DNA of 39,980 bases, from positions 1-39,980 of the forward strand of contig BPII01000021.1 of NCBI GenBank assembly GCA_026004035.1, written 5' to 3'. A model generated the notes under the pieces. The model worked only from the letters and a program-made list of their open reading frames with translations, was not told the origin of the DNA and did no database searches. The translations under genes were made by a program, and so were the position numbers. Positions 29,134-39,300 of this stretch are shown here, piece after piece; position 1 is the stretch's first letter, and every line of letters begins with the position of its first letter. The DNA is from Candidatus Sericytochromatia bacterium. Lineage in GTDB: Bacteria > Cyanobacteriota > Sericytochromatia > UBA7694 > JACMQJ01.

Positions 29134-29473
29134 TTAACTTCTTATATAATTTCTTTGCTTAATATTATTTTCTTTAACATGAAATATTATTTCAGAATAA
29201 GGTTTTTTATCTTTTTCAGTCCTATTTAATACAGGTTTTTTGAATTTATTTACTATTTTCATATTAGATTTTTCAAAAATTCTTGGATAAAGATTATATC
29301 TATCATTAGCAACTAAAAATATATCATAATCATCTACAAGATATTTTTTGCAATTTATTAATAATTAATACTTGTGAAATACTTTCTATATATGCTAACT
29401 GACTAGCTTCTTTAATATTAACTATGTCATTTTGAAATAGCTCTTTACTATCAAAGATATTTATTTGTTTCAT
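29134..29473 (-). CDS. Short protein, possibly the C-terminal part of a DNA methyltransferase, one frameshift
   Basis: 112 residues after repair. ATG 29473 follows the ftcD stop by 3 nt in the same frame. As read it stops after KLQKISCR; one A less in the 6-base run at 29344-29349 gives KLQKYLVDDYDIFLVANDRYNL and an open frame to 29134. The motif string YDIFLVANDRYNLYPRIFEKSNM...PVLNRTEKDKKPYSEIIFH recalls the C-terminal region of N4/N6-type DNA methyltransferases, from memory and unverified. No catalytic DPPY or FxGxG is present, so if the resemblance holds this is a fragment. No Shine-Dalgarno is visible. Confidence 0.45.
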
Positions 29474-29476
29474 AAA

Positions 29477-31141
29477 CTATTTGCTATTATCTATTGCTTT
29501 ATATACTATATTTAATATTTCTTTTTCAAAATCATTAACCTTTTTTTTAATTTCTTCTGCTTCACTTAAAATATTTTCAACAAAAGACTTATCTTTAACT
29601 GAATTAGCATTTATTTTTACATTTAAATATGCGCCAATAATACTACTTCTAATACACAAAACGCCAACACCTACATCACTTATAGAATTTTGATTTCCTG
29701 ATTTGACCATTTCTTTTAGTATTTCAAAAGACTTTAAACAAGTTTTCATAATTTTAAAAGGAACTAGCATCGCATTTTTATTTGCATTTTCAATTTCAAT
29801 TTCATTTTTATTTTTGTATGCATCTAAAACACTATTAAATGCTTTTGTATCTTCGTCTACAAGTTTCATCAATTCTTCTTTAACTTCTTGACCTTTTTCA
29901 GCCCAAAAAGAGAATGTTTCTACTAAATCTTCCCAACCTCTTTTATTAGCTGAAATATTAGCAACCATTGTTGCTAGTGATACCCCTAAAGTACCTAAAT
30001 AAGCTGATACAGAACCACCCCCAGGAGCAGGTGATTCTGAAGCTACTTTGTCAGCAAATTTTTTTAAACTTAAGTCTACTAATTTATTTTCTTTTTCTCT
30101 TATTGCATATTCTATTATCTTTTTTTCAGGTTCAAATTTATATAATTCATCTAATCCAAGAGACTTTACAGCTATATGTATCAATTCTTCTTCTGTAACT
30201 CCTAAAGAACGACCTTGTTTTTTTAAAAAATACTTGCCAGCATCAAGAATGACTTCAAGTGGAACCATTCCGACTATTTCAGAACCAGTTACTCTTATAC
30301 CTCTTTGATTAGCTTTATTAACAGTTTCTTCAAAAGCAATGTGTAGAGGAGTTGTTTTATAATCAGTTATATTCATAGATACTTGAGCAATATTATATTC
30401 ATCTATAAACCAACCTATTGCTTTTACTTTTTTTAAACTACCTGGTTCCCAAACTGGATTACCAAATTCATCTTTTACAATTTCACCTGTTATTGGATTA
30501 CCAATTCTTTTTATTCTTCCTTTTTCTCTTATATCAAAAGCTATTGAATTAGCTTTTCTTACTGATTTTGTATTCAAATTAATATTGTAGGCTATTAAAA
30601 AATCTCTGACTCCTATTACTGTTGCACCAGATTTTTTATTAAATTCTGCTTTTCCATAATCAGGTTTCCATTTAGGATCTTTTAATTTTTCTTCCAATCC
30701 TTCATATTCACCCTTTCTAATGTTTGCTAAATTTTTTCTTTCTTCTATACTAGCTGAATATTCATATAAATATACAGGTATATTTAACTCATCAGCAACT
30801 CTTTTAGCTAATTTATGTGAATATTCTACAGCTTCTTCAATACTTATATTTGATATTGGTATAAGAGGGCATACATCAGTTGCACCCATTCTTGGATGCT
30901 CTCCAGAATGTTTTGACATATCTATTAATTCACTAGCTTTTTTTATTGATAAAAAAGCAGCTTCTATTACATTATCAGGTTCCCCTACGAATGTTACAAC
31001 AGTTCTATTTGTTGCTTTACCAGAATCAAAATCAAGAAGTTTTACTTTTTCTACAGATTTTATTTCATTTATTATTTGTTCTATTATTTGTTTATTTCTA
31101 CCTTCACTAAAGTTTGGGACACATTCAATTAACTTTTTCAT
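29477..31141 (-). CDS. ftcD: Formimidoyltransferase-cyclodeaminase
   Basis: Bifunctional folate enzyme, 554 residues. It moves the formimino group from formiminoglutamate (histidine breakdown) to tetrahydrofolate, then releases ammonia to give 5,10-methenyl-THF. The N-terminal transferase domain (about 1-325) holds ECVPNFSEGRN and the catalytic histidine region SGEHPRMGATDVCPL (H82). The C-terminal cyclodeaminase domain (about 345-554) starts with SPAPGGGSVSAYLG and is helical. The fused arrangement equals the animal enzyme and occurs in scattered bacteria. No hutH/hutU/hutI is in the window, so histidine catabolism must be completed elsewhere. Confidence 0.93.
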   Translation of the reverse strand: MKKLIECVPNFSEGRNKQIIEQIINEIKSVEKVKLLDFDSGKATNRTVVTFVGEPDNVIEAAFLSIKKASELIDMSKHSGEHPRMGATDVCPLIPISNISIEEAVEYSHKLAKRVADELNIPVYLYEYSASIEERKNLANIRKGEYEGLEEKLKDPKWKPDYGKAEFNKKSGATVIGVRDFLIAYNINLNTKSVRKANSIAFDIREKGRIKRIGNPITGEIVKDEFGNPVWEPGSLKKVKAIGWFIDEYNIAQVSMNITDYKTTPLHIAFEETVNKANQRGIRVTGSEIVGMVPLEVILDAGKYFLKKQGRSLGVTEEELIHIAVKSLGLDELYKFEPEKKIIEYAIREKENKLVDLSLKKFADKVASESPAPGGGSVSAYLGTLGVSLATMVANISANKRGWEDLVETFSFWAEKGQEVKEELMKLVDEDTKAFNSVLDAYKNKNEIEIENANKNAMLVPFKIMKTCLKSFEILKEMVKSGNQNSISDVGVGVLCIRSSIIGAYLNVKINANSVKDKSFVENILSEAEEIKKKVNDFEKEILNIVYKAIDNSK

Positions 31142-31661
31142 AATATGTTGTTCCTAATACAATTCATGCTAAATAATAACTATAAGTTAATATATTATTT
31201 TTATTTTATACCAAATAATATAATTATTACAATTTTAGAATAAAATATTTATTCTTGTATAACTACTTTAAATAAATTTTTTGAAAAATATAAGTAAAAG
31301 TGTAATCAATATTATATCAGTAATGTAATTATTGCAATTACTAATTTATATATACTCAAACTTTTGTATTTTACATTTTTTCTAAAACTGAAATATTGAA
31401 TAGTAGAAGTTTATAGAAATTAAAAAAGTGCAAAGCATATACTAAATTTATAATTTGATTGTTAATGTTTAGATTGTATTCTTTTAGTCAAAGTTTAATG
31501 TAAATATTTTTTTTATTAATGTAAATATTTTTTTTAAAATTACAAACTATAAAAGTTTAATTATACTATAATACTTAAGTAAATAAATTACTTTTTAAAA
31601 TAATAAGTTAAATTACTTTAACATTTTGATATTTAATAAAAATACATGATAATTTTTATTT
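31142..31661. other. Intergenic region between ftcD and the SNF2 gene
   Basis: About 520 bp, extremely AT-rich, without a plausible gene on either strand. It separates two divergent genes and should hold both promoters. Two structures stand out: a 21-bp tandem repeat (31496-31535, separate entry) and two related phrases, TAATTATTACAATTT at 31221 and TAATTATTGCAATTA at 31326, 105 bp apart. The second forms part of an inverted repeat GTAATT-ATTGC-AATTAC (31325-31341). Confidence 0.6.
31496..31535 (+). repeat. Tandem 21-bp repeat upstream of the SNF2 gene
   Basis: TAATGTAAATATTTTTTTT occurs at 31496-31514 and again at 31517-31535, a period of 21 bp, about two DNA turns. Each copy contains TGTAAA, the complement of the TTTACA half-site seen before fadN. 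It lies 130-165 bp upstream of the SNF2 start, so it may be a regulator binding site. Confidence 0.5.
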
Positions 31662-34460
31662 ATGCACAATAAAAATAATATATTTGAAATCTATAAATCT
31701 GATAGTAGTTATATTTTAAAAAATTCTAAACCTGATAATATATATTTTCAACTATTTTTTGAAGGTAATAAAGCTTTTTTAAAAGTAATAGATGAAAGAA
31801 ATAATATTGTTTTTCCTGATAAATATTTATATTCTGATGAGACATTTAATATTTTAAATGAATTAGAACATATTATAAAAGAAGAAAACTTAAATTTATC
31901 TTGGACAGAAAAAAATAATAAAAATAATTTAATTTGTTTATATAAACATGAAAATTTAATAAATAAATTGTTAAAATCTGATAGGTTTATAGATAGTAAA
32001 TTTAATATAATAAGCTATGATGAACATTTAGAGGAGTTAGAAATATATTTATTATGTGAAGGTAGAGATATTGTTAGTACAAATTTAGTTATTAATTTTT
32101 ATGGTAAAATAATATATAAACCTTTGATTATAAATAGAAAATTTGCTTTTTCAAATGGGAAAATTTACAAAATAAAAGATATAGGAATAAACTTTTTAGA
32201 ACTAAATAATTTCGAAACATTAGTCAATTTTTCAGATTTTAGGAAATTTTTATCAATTTATTTTTCAAAATTTGAAAATGTAAAAATTATTTACGAAGAT
32301 TACAACTTAGTTTTTGATAATAATAAAAGGTTTTTTGATGTGTCCTTAAATTTTTCTAAATTTACAAAAAATAATTATCTTGAAATGAAGATTTCAAAAT
32401 ATTTAAGTGAATATGATACTGATTTTTTAGAGAATTATAGACTAAATAAATATGTTTATTTTGATGATGAAAATAAAAATATTATAGTTAAAAGTGTTTT
32501 TGATACAAACTATTATGATTATTATCAAGAACTAGAGAAGATACTTAATAGGTATAGTAAGCTTCTTAACAAAAACAATAATTATTTTTCTTTTGAGAAT
32601 ACTTTTGTTGTAGAAGAAGAATTAGCAAAACAATTAATTTTAAAAGAATTACACTATTTATATTCTAGATTTATTATTATAGGTGAAGATATATTAAAAA
32701 GATTTAATATAAAAACTGTTAATCCTAAACTTAATTTTTCTTCAGTAAGTAGTGGTATTGATTTTTTAGAAGGTGATGCAATATTAGAAATAGAAAGTGA
32801 GTTAATAAATTTAAACAATTTCATGCTAAATTATTCTAAAAATTCATATATTACTCTTAAAGATGGAACATTTGCTATTGTTAATAAATCATATATAGAT
32901 AAAATAAAAAGACTTTTTAGAAAAACTAAAAATAACAATATAAAAATTTCTATTTTTGATTTACCTTTAATAGAAAATTTAGTTGATAAAGAAATATATT
33001 CAGATTTATTAAGTAAGTATAAAAAAATATTAGATGGATTTAATAATATTGAAAGTAAAGAAATAAAAATACCTCAACTAAAAACAACTTTAAGAAACTA
33101 CCAATTAATGGGTTTAAAATGGCTATATTATTTGTGTGAAAATAATTTAGGTGGTTGCTTAGCTGATGATATGGGACTAGGAAAAACTGTTCAAGCTATA
33201 GCTTTATTATCTTTGTTCTATCCTGAAAATAATATTCCATCTTTAATTGTAATGCCAAAAAGTCTTTTATTTAACTGGGAAAACGAAATAAATAAATTTA
33301 ATCCTAATATAAGTTTTTATTCATATAATAGTACTAACAGAAACATAAATGAAGCTGTAAGTTATAATTTAATACTTACAACTTATTCAATGTTGAGAAA
33401 TGATATTGACTCTTTTAGAAATAAGGAATTTTTATTTACAATATTAGATGAATCTCAAAATATAAAAAATCCTAACTCTCAAATATCAAGAGCTGTAAGT
33501 TATATAAAAACAAAATATAGATTTTGTTTAAGTGGAACACCAATAGAAAATAATTTAACAGAATTATATTCTTTGTTTAGATTTTTAAATCCTTCTATGT
33601 TTCCATCTTTTGATGAATTTAACAGATACTATATACAGCCTATACAAAGAGACAATAATAAAGAAGTTTCTTTGGAATTAAGAAAAAAAGTATATCCTTT
33701 TATTTTAAGAAGAATAAAAAAAGATGTTTTAAAAGAATTACCAGAAAAAATTGAACAAACTTTATATGTAGAAATGTCAGAAGAACAAAGAAAATTATAT
33801 GAAGAAACCAGACTTTTTTTCTATAAAAACATAAAGGAACATATAAGTTATAATGGAATAAAAAAAGCTCAATTATACATATTTCAAGCTTTAAATGAAT
33901 TAAGACAAATATCTTGTATCCCAGAAATAAAAAGTGAAAATAAAATAATATCTCCCAAAAGAGAAATTTTAATGGATAATATACCAGATATTATAGAAAA
34001 TAATCATAAAGTTTTAATATTTGCTAATTTCATAAATGCAGTTGATTTAATATCTAAAGATTTAAAATCTAGAAATATTAAGCATCTTACAATGACAGGT
34101 AGTACAAGAGATAGAAAAGATATTATAGAAACTTTTCAAAATGATAAAGATTACAAAGTTTTGGTTATGACTCTTAAAACTGGAGGACTTGGTTTAAATT
34201 TAACAGCAGCTGATTTTGTATTTATATATGATCCTTGGTGGAATAAATCAGCTGAAAATCAGGCTATTGATAGAACTCATCGAATAGGACAAGATAAAAC
34301 TGTGTTTAGCTATAAGATAATTGTAAAAAAAAGTATAGAAGAAAAAATACTTCAATTACAAGATAGAAAAATAGAACTTTTTGATTCTATAATATCTCAT
34401 GATTCATCATCTTTAAAAACAATAGAAGAAGAAGATATTGAATTTATTTTAGGAAGTTGA
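31662..34460 (+). CDS. SNF2-family DEAD/DEAH-box helicase
   Basis: 932-residue superfamily 2 ATPase of the bacterial SNF2 type. The N-terminal ~460 residues are divergent, with a helicase-associated segment near 360-420 (FLEGDAILEIESELINLNNFM...LKDGTFAIVN). Core motifs: Walker A LADDMGLGKTVQA (near residue 505), motif II LDESQNIKN (DESQ where DEAQ/DEAH is usual), motif III LSGTPIENN, motif V TLKTGGLGLNLTAADFVFIYDPWWN, motif VI QAIDRTHRIGQ. Such enzymes move along or remodel nucleoprotein. I see no SWIM zinc finger at the N-terminus. ATG 31662 lacks a clear ribosome site. The next gene starts 3 nt after the stop, so the two are one operon and perhaps one complex. Confidence 0.9.
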   Translation: MHNKNNIFEIYKSDSSYILKNSKPDNIYFQLFFEGNKAFLKVIDERNNIVFPDKYLYSDETFNILNELEHIIKEENLNLSWTEKNNKNNLICLYKHENLINKLLKSDRFIDSKFNIISYDEHLEELEIYLLCEGRDIVSTNLVINFYGKIIYKPLIINRKFAFSNGKIYKIKDIGINFLELNNFETLVNFSDFRKFLSIYFSKFENVKIIYEDYNLVFDNNKRFFDVSLNFSKFTKNNYLEMKISKYLSEYDTDFLENYRLNKYVYFDDENKNIIVKSVFDTNYYDYYQELEKILNRYSKLLNKNNNYFSFENTFVVEEELAKQLILKELHYLYSRFIIIGEDILKRFNIKTVNPKLNFSSVSSGIDFLEGDAILEIESELINLNNFMLNYSKNSYITLKDGTFAIVNKSYIDKIKRLFRKTKNNNIKISIFDLPLIENLVDKEIYSDLLSKYKKILDGFNNIESKEIKIPQLKTTLRNYQLMGLKWLYYLCENNLGGCLADDMGLGKTVQAIALLSLFYPENNIPSLIVMPKSLLFNWENEINKFNPNISFYSYNSTNRNINEAVSYNLILTTYSMLRNDIDSFRNKEFLFTILDESQNIKNPNSQISRAVSYIKTKYRFCLSGTPIENNLTELYSLFRFLNPSMFPSFDEFNRYYIQPIQRDNNKEVSLELRKKVYPFILRRIKKDVLKELPEKIEQTLYVEMSEEQRKLYEETRLFFYKNIKEHISYNGIKKAQLYIFQALNELRQISCIPEIKSENKIISPKREILMDNIPDIIENNHKVLIFANFINAVDLISKDLKSRNIKHLTMTGSTRDRKDIIETFQNDKDYKVLVMTLKTGGLGLNLTAADFVFIYDPWWNKSAENQAIDRTHRIGQDKTVFSYKIIVKKSIEEKILQLQDRKIELFDSIISHDSSSLKTIEEEDIEFILGS

Positions 34461-34463
34461 AAA

Positions 34464-36251
34464 ATGGAATTAGTAGATTTAGAAGATTTTATAGAAAAAA
34501 ATTATTCTCTTGATTCGCTAAGAAAATTATATAAAAATTTTTTATCTCAAATAATAAATTATGAAGGTGATATAAAACTAGATACTAAAGAATTAAATTT
34601 TTCAATTCAGAAATTACAAAAAAAAGAACTATCTAAACTATTAGCTAAAACTTTTTTTGATAAAAAAATATTTAATGATTTATTAAATTTGTTACCTGAA
34701 GAAACTTTAAAAGTTTTTAGATTTTTGATATGGGAAAAAACTAAACTCAAAGTTAATGAAGTAGAAAAAATATTGAAATTAGAAGATAAAATATTATCAA
34801 ATGCTACAAAAAATAAACCTGTTGAATTAAACACTAATTATAGTTTTTTTCTTATAGAAAAAGTTAATAATACCAATCTTTTATCATATGAATATAAAAT
34901 ATATATACCAGATGAAATAAAAAATTATATAAAAGATTACTTCCCTCCTCCAGATGAAATAAAATTAGAACCTTTAGAAGCAATAGAAGATACTGATTTT
35001 AAAAATATAAATTTAATAGATAATACTATAAAGTCAATTTATTTATATTTTACCTATATAAATAGTAATAAAATAGATTTATCAAAAGAAAAACCTAGTA
35101 AAGCTGTTTTAAGAAATATAAAAGAATTCTGTGAAATAGAAGAATTTTTCAAATCTGAAGAAAATAAAGATTTAGAATATCTAAAGACAGAAATATTACA
35201 TAATTATTTAAAAGATATTGATATTAAAGAAAGTAATTATAATGAAATAATTAAAACAATTTTTAATTACTTTTTAAGTGATAATTATTCTTTGGATTTA
35301 CTATTATTTCATTTAAAAGGTAAAAATATTCTTAAAGAAGATGAATATTTTATAGATAAATCTAAACAATTAAAGAAAATATTTTTAGATTCTTTTTCTA
35401 AATTACCTCACAATCAATGGATAGATTTTAATAATTTTTATAAATCTATATATTATAAAGACATCCCATTTCTAATAAGTAAAAAAATATTTGAAACAAA
35501 TGTAATATATTTTGATGAATTAAAAAAGAGTAATAATTACTCATATACTCAAAAAAATACCTTAAATGAGGATAACTATAATGATATATTTTTTATTCCT
35601 TTGTTAAAAGGCTTGGTATTTTTATTTTCATCAATAGGTTTACTAGATATAGCATATAATTATCCAAAAAATTCTTTTTATATTCAAAAAAATCAAGATT
35701 ATTTATCAGTTTTTGATGAACTAAAATATTTAAAATTAAATGATATTGGAGCTAGTTTATTAGGAATTATTCCTGAAATAGATTATAAAATTGATAGTAA
35801 CATTAAGGTAGAACTAGATAATGAATATCTTTTGATAAAGGTAAATAAAGAAGATAAAATAAAATGTGCTTTTATAGAAACATTAGCAAATAAAGTTTCT
35901 CAAAATACCTATCTTGTAACTGAAAGCTCATTTTTATCAAATTGTAAAAGTTTGGAAGATATTAATAATAAAATTAAAAATTTTTATTCTGAAATAAGTG
36001 ATAATCCAGGTGAAATCTGGGAAGAATTTTTTAATAAGTTAAAATCAAAAATTATTAATATTTCAAGAATAGATGATATAGAAATTTTTCAATTACCACA
36101 TGATAAGGTTTTATTAAAAAAGCTATCTGAAATTAACGATATATACAATCTGTTTTATAAAGTAGAAGATTTCAAAATAGCTATTAAAAAAAATAATATT
36201 AATGCTTTTATACAAAAACTTTTTGAGTCAGAATTATATATTAATTTATAA
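34464..36251 (+). CDS. SNF2-linked companion protein, possibly Helicase_C_3-like
   Basis: 595 residues with no nucleotide-binding motif. The N-terminal 300 residues are helical and Lys/Asn-rich. The C-terminal half resembles, by eye, the winged-helix plus Helicase_C_3-type region of XPB/Ssl2-like proteins. There is a helical pair (FFIPLLKGLVFLFSSIGLLDIAY), then LKLNDIGASLLG, then a segment like KVELDNEYLLIKV...FIETLANKVSQNTYLVTESSFLSNCKSLEDI, which in those proteins precedes a C-terminal turn. Coupling to the SNF2 gene (3-nt gap) suggests an accessory subunit. This resemblance is unverified; a hypothetical-protein label is the safe fallback. Confidence 0.6.
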   Translation: MELVDLEDFIEKNYSLDSLRKLYKNFLSQIINYEGDIKLDTKELNFSIQKLQKKELSKLLAKTFFDKKIFNDLLNLLPEETLKVFRFLIWEKTKLKVNEVEKILKLEDKILSNATKNKPVELNTNYSFFLIEKVNNTNLLSYEYKIYIPDEIKNYIKDYFPPPDEIKLEPLEAIEDTDFKNINLIDNTIKSIYLYFTYINSNKIDLSKEKPSKAVLRNIKEFCEIEEFFKSEENKDLEYLKTEILHNYLKDIDIKESNYNEIIKTIFNYFLSDNYSLDLLLFHLKGKNILKEDEYFIDKSKQLKKIFLDSFSKLPHNQWIDFNNFYKSIYYKDIPFLISKKIFETNVIYFDELKKSNNYSYTQKNTLNEDNYNDIFFIPLLKGLVFLFSSIGLLDIAYNYPKNSFYIQKNQDYLSVFDELKYLKLNDIGASLLGIIPEIDYKIDSNIKVELDNEYLLIKVNKEDKIKCAFIETLANKVSQNTYLVTESSFLSNCKSLEDINNKIKNFYSEISDNPGEIWEEFFNKLKSKIINISRIDDIEIFQLPHDKVLLKKLSEINDIYNLFYKVEDFKIAIKKNNINAFIQKLFESELYINL

Positions 36252-36342
36252 TTTTTTATTCATTAGTTACACATAAATTCCTAATAAATTTTTAATAATT
36301 AATTTAAATATATTTAAAATAATATACGAAAGTTTTTTAACT

Positions 36343-36384
36343 TATAATAGATATTTAATTTAAAGTTAATAAACTATGGGGGAT
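36343..36384 (+). promoter_or_regulatory. -10 box and G-rich ribosome site of the repeat-protein gene
   Basis: A perfect TATAAT at 36343-36348 in the 138-bp gap, with no recognisable -35. The ribosome site is an unusual run of five Gs, GGGGGAT (36378-36384), 7 nt before ATG 36390. In this AT-rich background that run stands out and suggests strong translation. Confidence 0.45.
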
Positions 36385-36389
36385 TTAAA

Positions 36390-39300
36390 ATGAGCGATAT
36401 AAGATTAGTAAGTTATAAAAACACTAGTATAGAAGATGCATTAAAAGAAGCTAGAAAGATATCGTCAGAAACAAAAGGTAATGAAGCAATAGTAGATTTA
36501 GGAGATGGTAACCTAGCTATTGTAAACATAGATGAAACAGATGAGGAAATAGAAAATATATCAGCTAATAATGATGTTACTTTTGAAGATAAAATAAAAG
36601 GAAAACTACAAGAAAAATTAAATACTTCAGCAGAATTCAATCCAAAAGTTATGGAATTTAGTGTTCAAGAAAATAGTTTTTTTGGGTTATTTAAATCAGG
36701 TGATAAGATTGTAAATTATTCCAAGAATAATGAAGTTATAGATAATAAAATTTCTGATTCTGAAATAAAAGTAAAAAACGAGTTTTTAACATTAAAAGAA
36801 GCTGAAAATGCAGCTAAAGATAGAACAGGACTTGAAGCAGTTGTTTATGACGAAAAAAAACAAAAGTTTTATTTAGTAAAAGTTTCTCAAGAAAATTTAA
36901 ATAAATATACTGAATTAGATAAAGATGGGAAAAGAGTTTTTAAATCTGATGAAAACTTAGATTCTAAAATTTTAGATATAGAAAAAAATAAAGGTAAGAA
37001 AATTGTTTCATTTGTTATACCTGATAAAATGTTGGGTATTATAAATGTAGATAATGTAGTTAGAAGAAATAATATAGAAAAATTAGAAAACTTAAACTTA
37101 AACACTCAAAAAGATGAAAAATTGAATATAGATATTAATTCTTTAGAAACTAAAATACAAAATTCTTCTGAAATTGATACAAGTAATGTAAAAAGTCAAA
37201 AAATATTAGCATTTTTAAATACAGTTAATGAACTTAGAGACTCATCTTTTATTCAAAATGCAAAAAAATTTATTGAAAATTCTGATTCTTTATTTTTAAA
37301 TACAAGTGCAAGTAATGAAGAAAAAATTGAAATAAGAACTCAACTTGAAAATGGTTTTAAAGACTTAGAAAAAGTTTTTTTAAAATTATCTGAAAATCCT
37401 TCTAATGAAGAACTCGAAAAATTTATTAAAGAAAATCCTGACATGATGAAAAATATAATGTCAGTTAAATATGCTTCTGAATTTTCAAAATCAAATGTTA
37501 ATGGAAATATAGGAAACATTTTATTAGAAAAGAATAGAATTGAAAAACAACTAAAGTTTGATGGAAAAGGAACTGATATTAAAGAAATATATAGTAGACT
37601 TTCAAAAAGCAGTAATCTATCTAATCCAGAAAAATTATGGTTAGCTAGTGTTAACAATGAATTTCTTAGTAAGAAAGTAGAGAGTTTGGATATTAAAAAT
37701 AAAACTAAAATGCAAAATGAAGTAGTAAAGGATATAGATAAACTTAAATCAATAGATAGTAAATTATCAGAGTTAGATGTGAATAATGTTTTAGATGATA
37801 TAGTACAAAACGGAATAAATGAGTCAAATATAGAACAATTAAAAGAATTTGTTAATAAAGCAAAAACAGCTGATTTAAGCAAAGAAGATGAAAAAGTTGT
37901 TAATAACATAAGTAATGATATAAAAAGATTTGAAAAATCTAAATTAGAAGCTGATTTATCAATTAAAAAAGCACTAGAAGTAAATCAAACTTTTATAAAT
38001 AAACTTAATGAATTACAAAGAACACTAGATCCAAATGATGAAATATCTCAAGGATTAATAAATTACCTTATGAATATGCAAATACAATATAATCAAATAT
38101 TAACAGAAATTCCACCAAATTCTACAAAAATGGCAATTTTTTCAGCTTATATGAATAAAGTTTCTGATGTAATTGATAAGATTAAAAGTGGAAATGCTAC
38201 TATAGATGATTTAATAAAAGTAGAACAAGATGCTAAAAAAATGTTTGCTGAATATGATAGGGCTTTACAAGCTGGTTCTTTACAAGAAGCAAAAACTATT
38301 ATGATAAATGCATATAGAAATTTTTCTAATAATGAAAATGAAATCAAAAATTTTGAAAATCTAGTTAATCTTACAAGAAGTTTAGATAATGTTTATAATA
38401 GAATACACAATAATAATTCAAACAATTCTTTATTTCAACAACAATTAAATAGAAATAGATCTAATTCTCTAAGTTTAGGTAATTTTTCAACAAATTTCTT
38501 AAATCAACCAACAGGAACAAATAATTTTGGTATAGATAATAATAGCTCTTTAACAAATTTACTAAACCAATCAGCAAGAACAAATAGTTTTGGTTTAAGT
38601 ATTTCTTCAACAAATTTCTTAAATCAACCAATAGGAACAAATAATTTTGGTATAGATAATAATAGCTCTTTAACAAATTTACTAAACCAATCAGCAAGAA
38701 CAAATAGTTTTGGTTTAAGTATTTCTTCAACAAATTTGCTAAATCAACCAATAGGAACAAATAATTATGAATTAAGTTATACTGGGTTATTATCATCTAG
38801 TAATTCTACAGGGACTAATTCTCTACTTGGAAATAATTATCTTGCATTGACTTTTTCTAACACTTTTTCTAGCGTAAATTTTTCTAATAGTTTTAGTTTA
38901 ATGAGTAATAATAACAGAATTGGATTTAATTCAGAATTTAATTCAGAATTTAATTCAGGATTTAATTCAGATTTTAATAGTTTATCAAATAGCAGAGTTG
39001 GCTTTGGTGATTATAGTACTACTAGTTTATCTTATCTTAGTGGTATAAAAAGTTTAAAAGGATTTAGTAATAATATACTTCTAAATACTCTTAGTAATAT
39101 GATTAAAGTTGTTGAACTTCCTTCAATAAAACATTCTGCATCATTACTTTCTGAAGCAACAGAAAAAAATATAAATCTAGCTCTTAATACAAGTGCTACA
39201 AAAAATAGTTATTTACAAAAAGAACTTTTATACAATGCATCAGATGCAGAAAAAGCATTAGCTGCTAATCTAGCTTATAGTGAAGTTTTAAATGAAGAAA

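Noticed and set aside
38487..38786. Possible CRISPR array
   Set aside because: Units are directly contiguous, 60 and 120 bp long, without unique spacers, and they keep an open reading frame.
38461..38796. Minus-strand open frame of 111 codons with an internal repeat
   Set aside because: It is the complement of the in-frame repeat array of the plus-strand gene, which has a ribosome site, length and composition of a real gene. The minus frame only mirrors the repeat.
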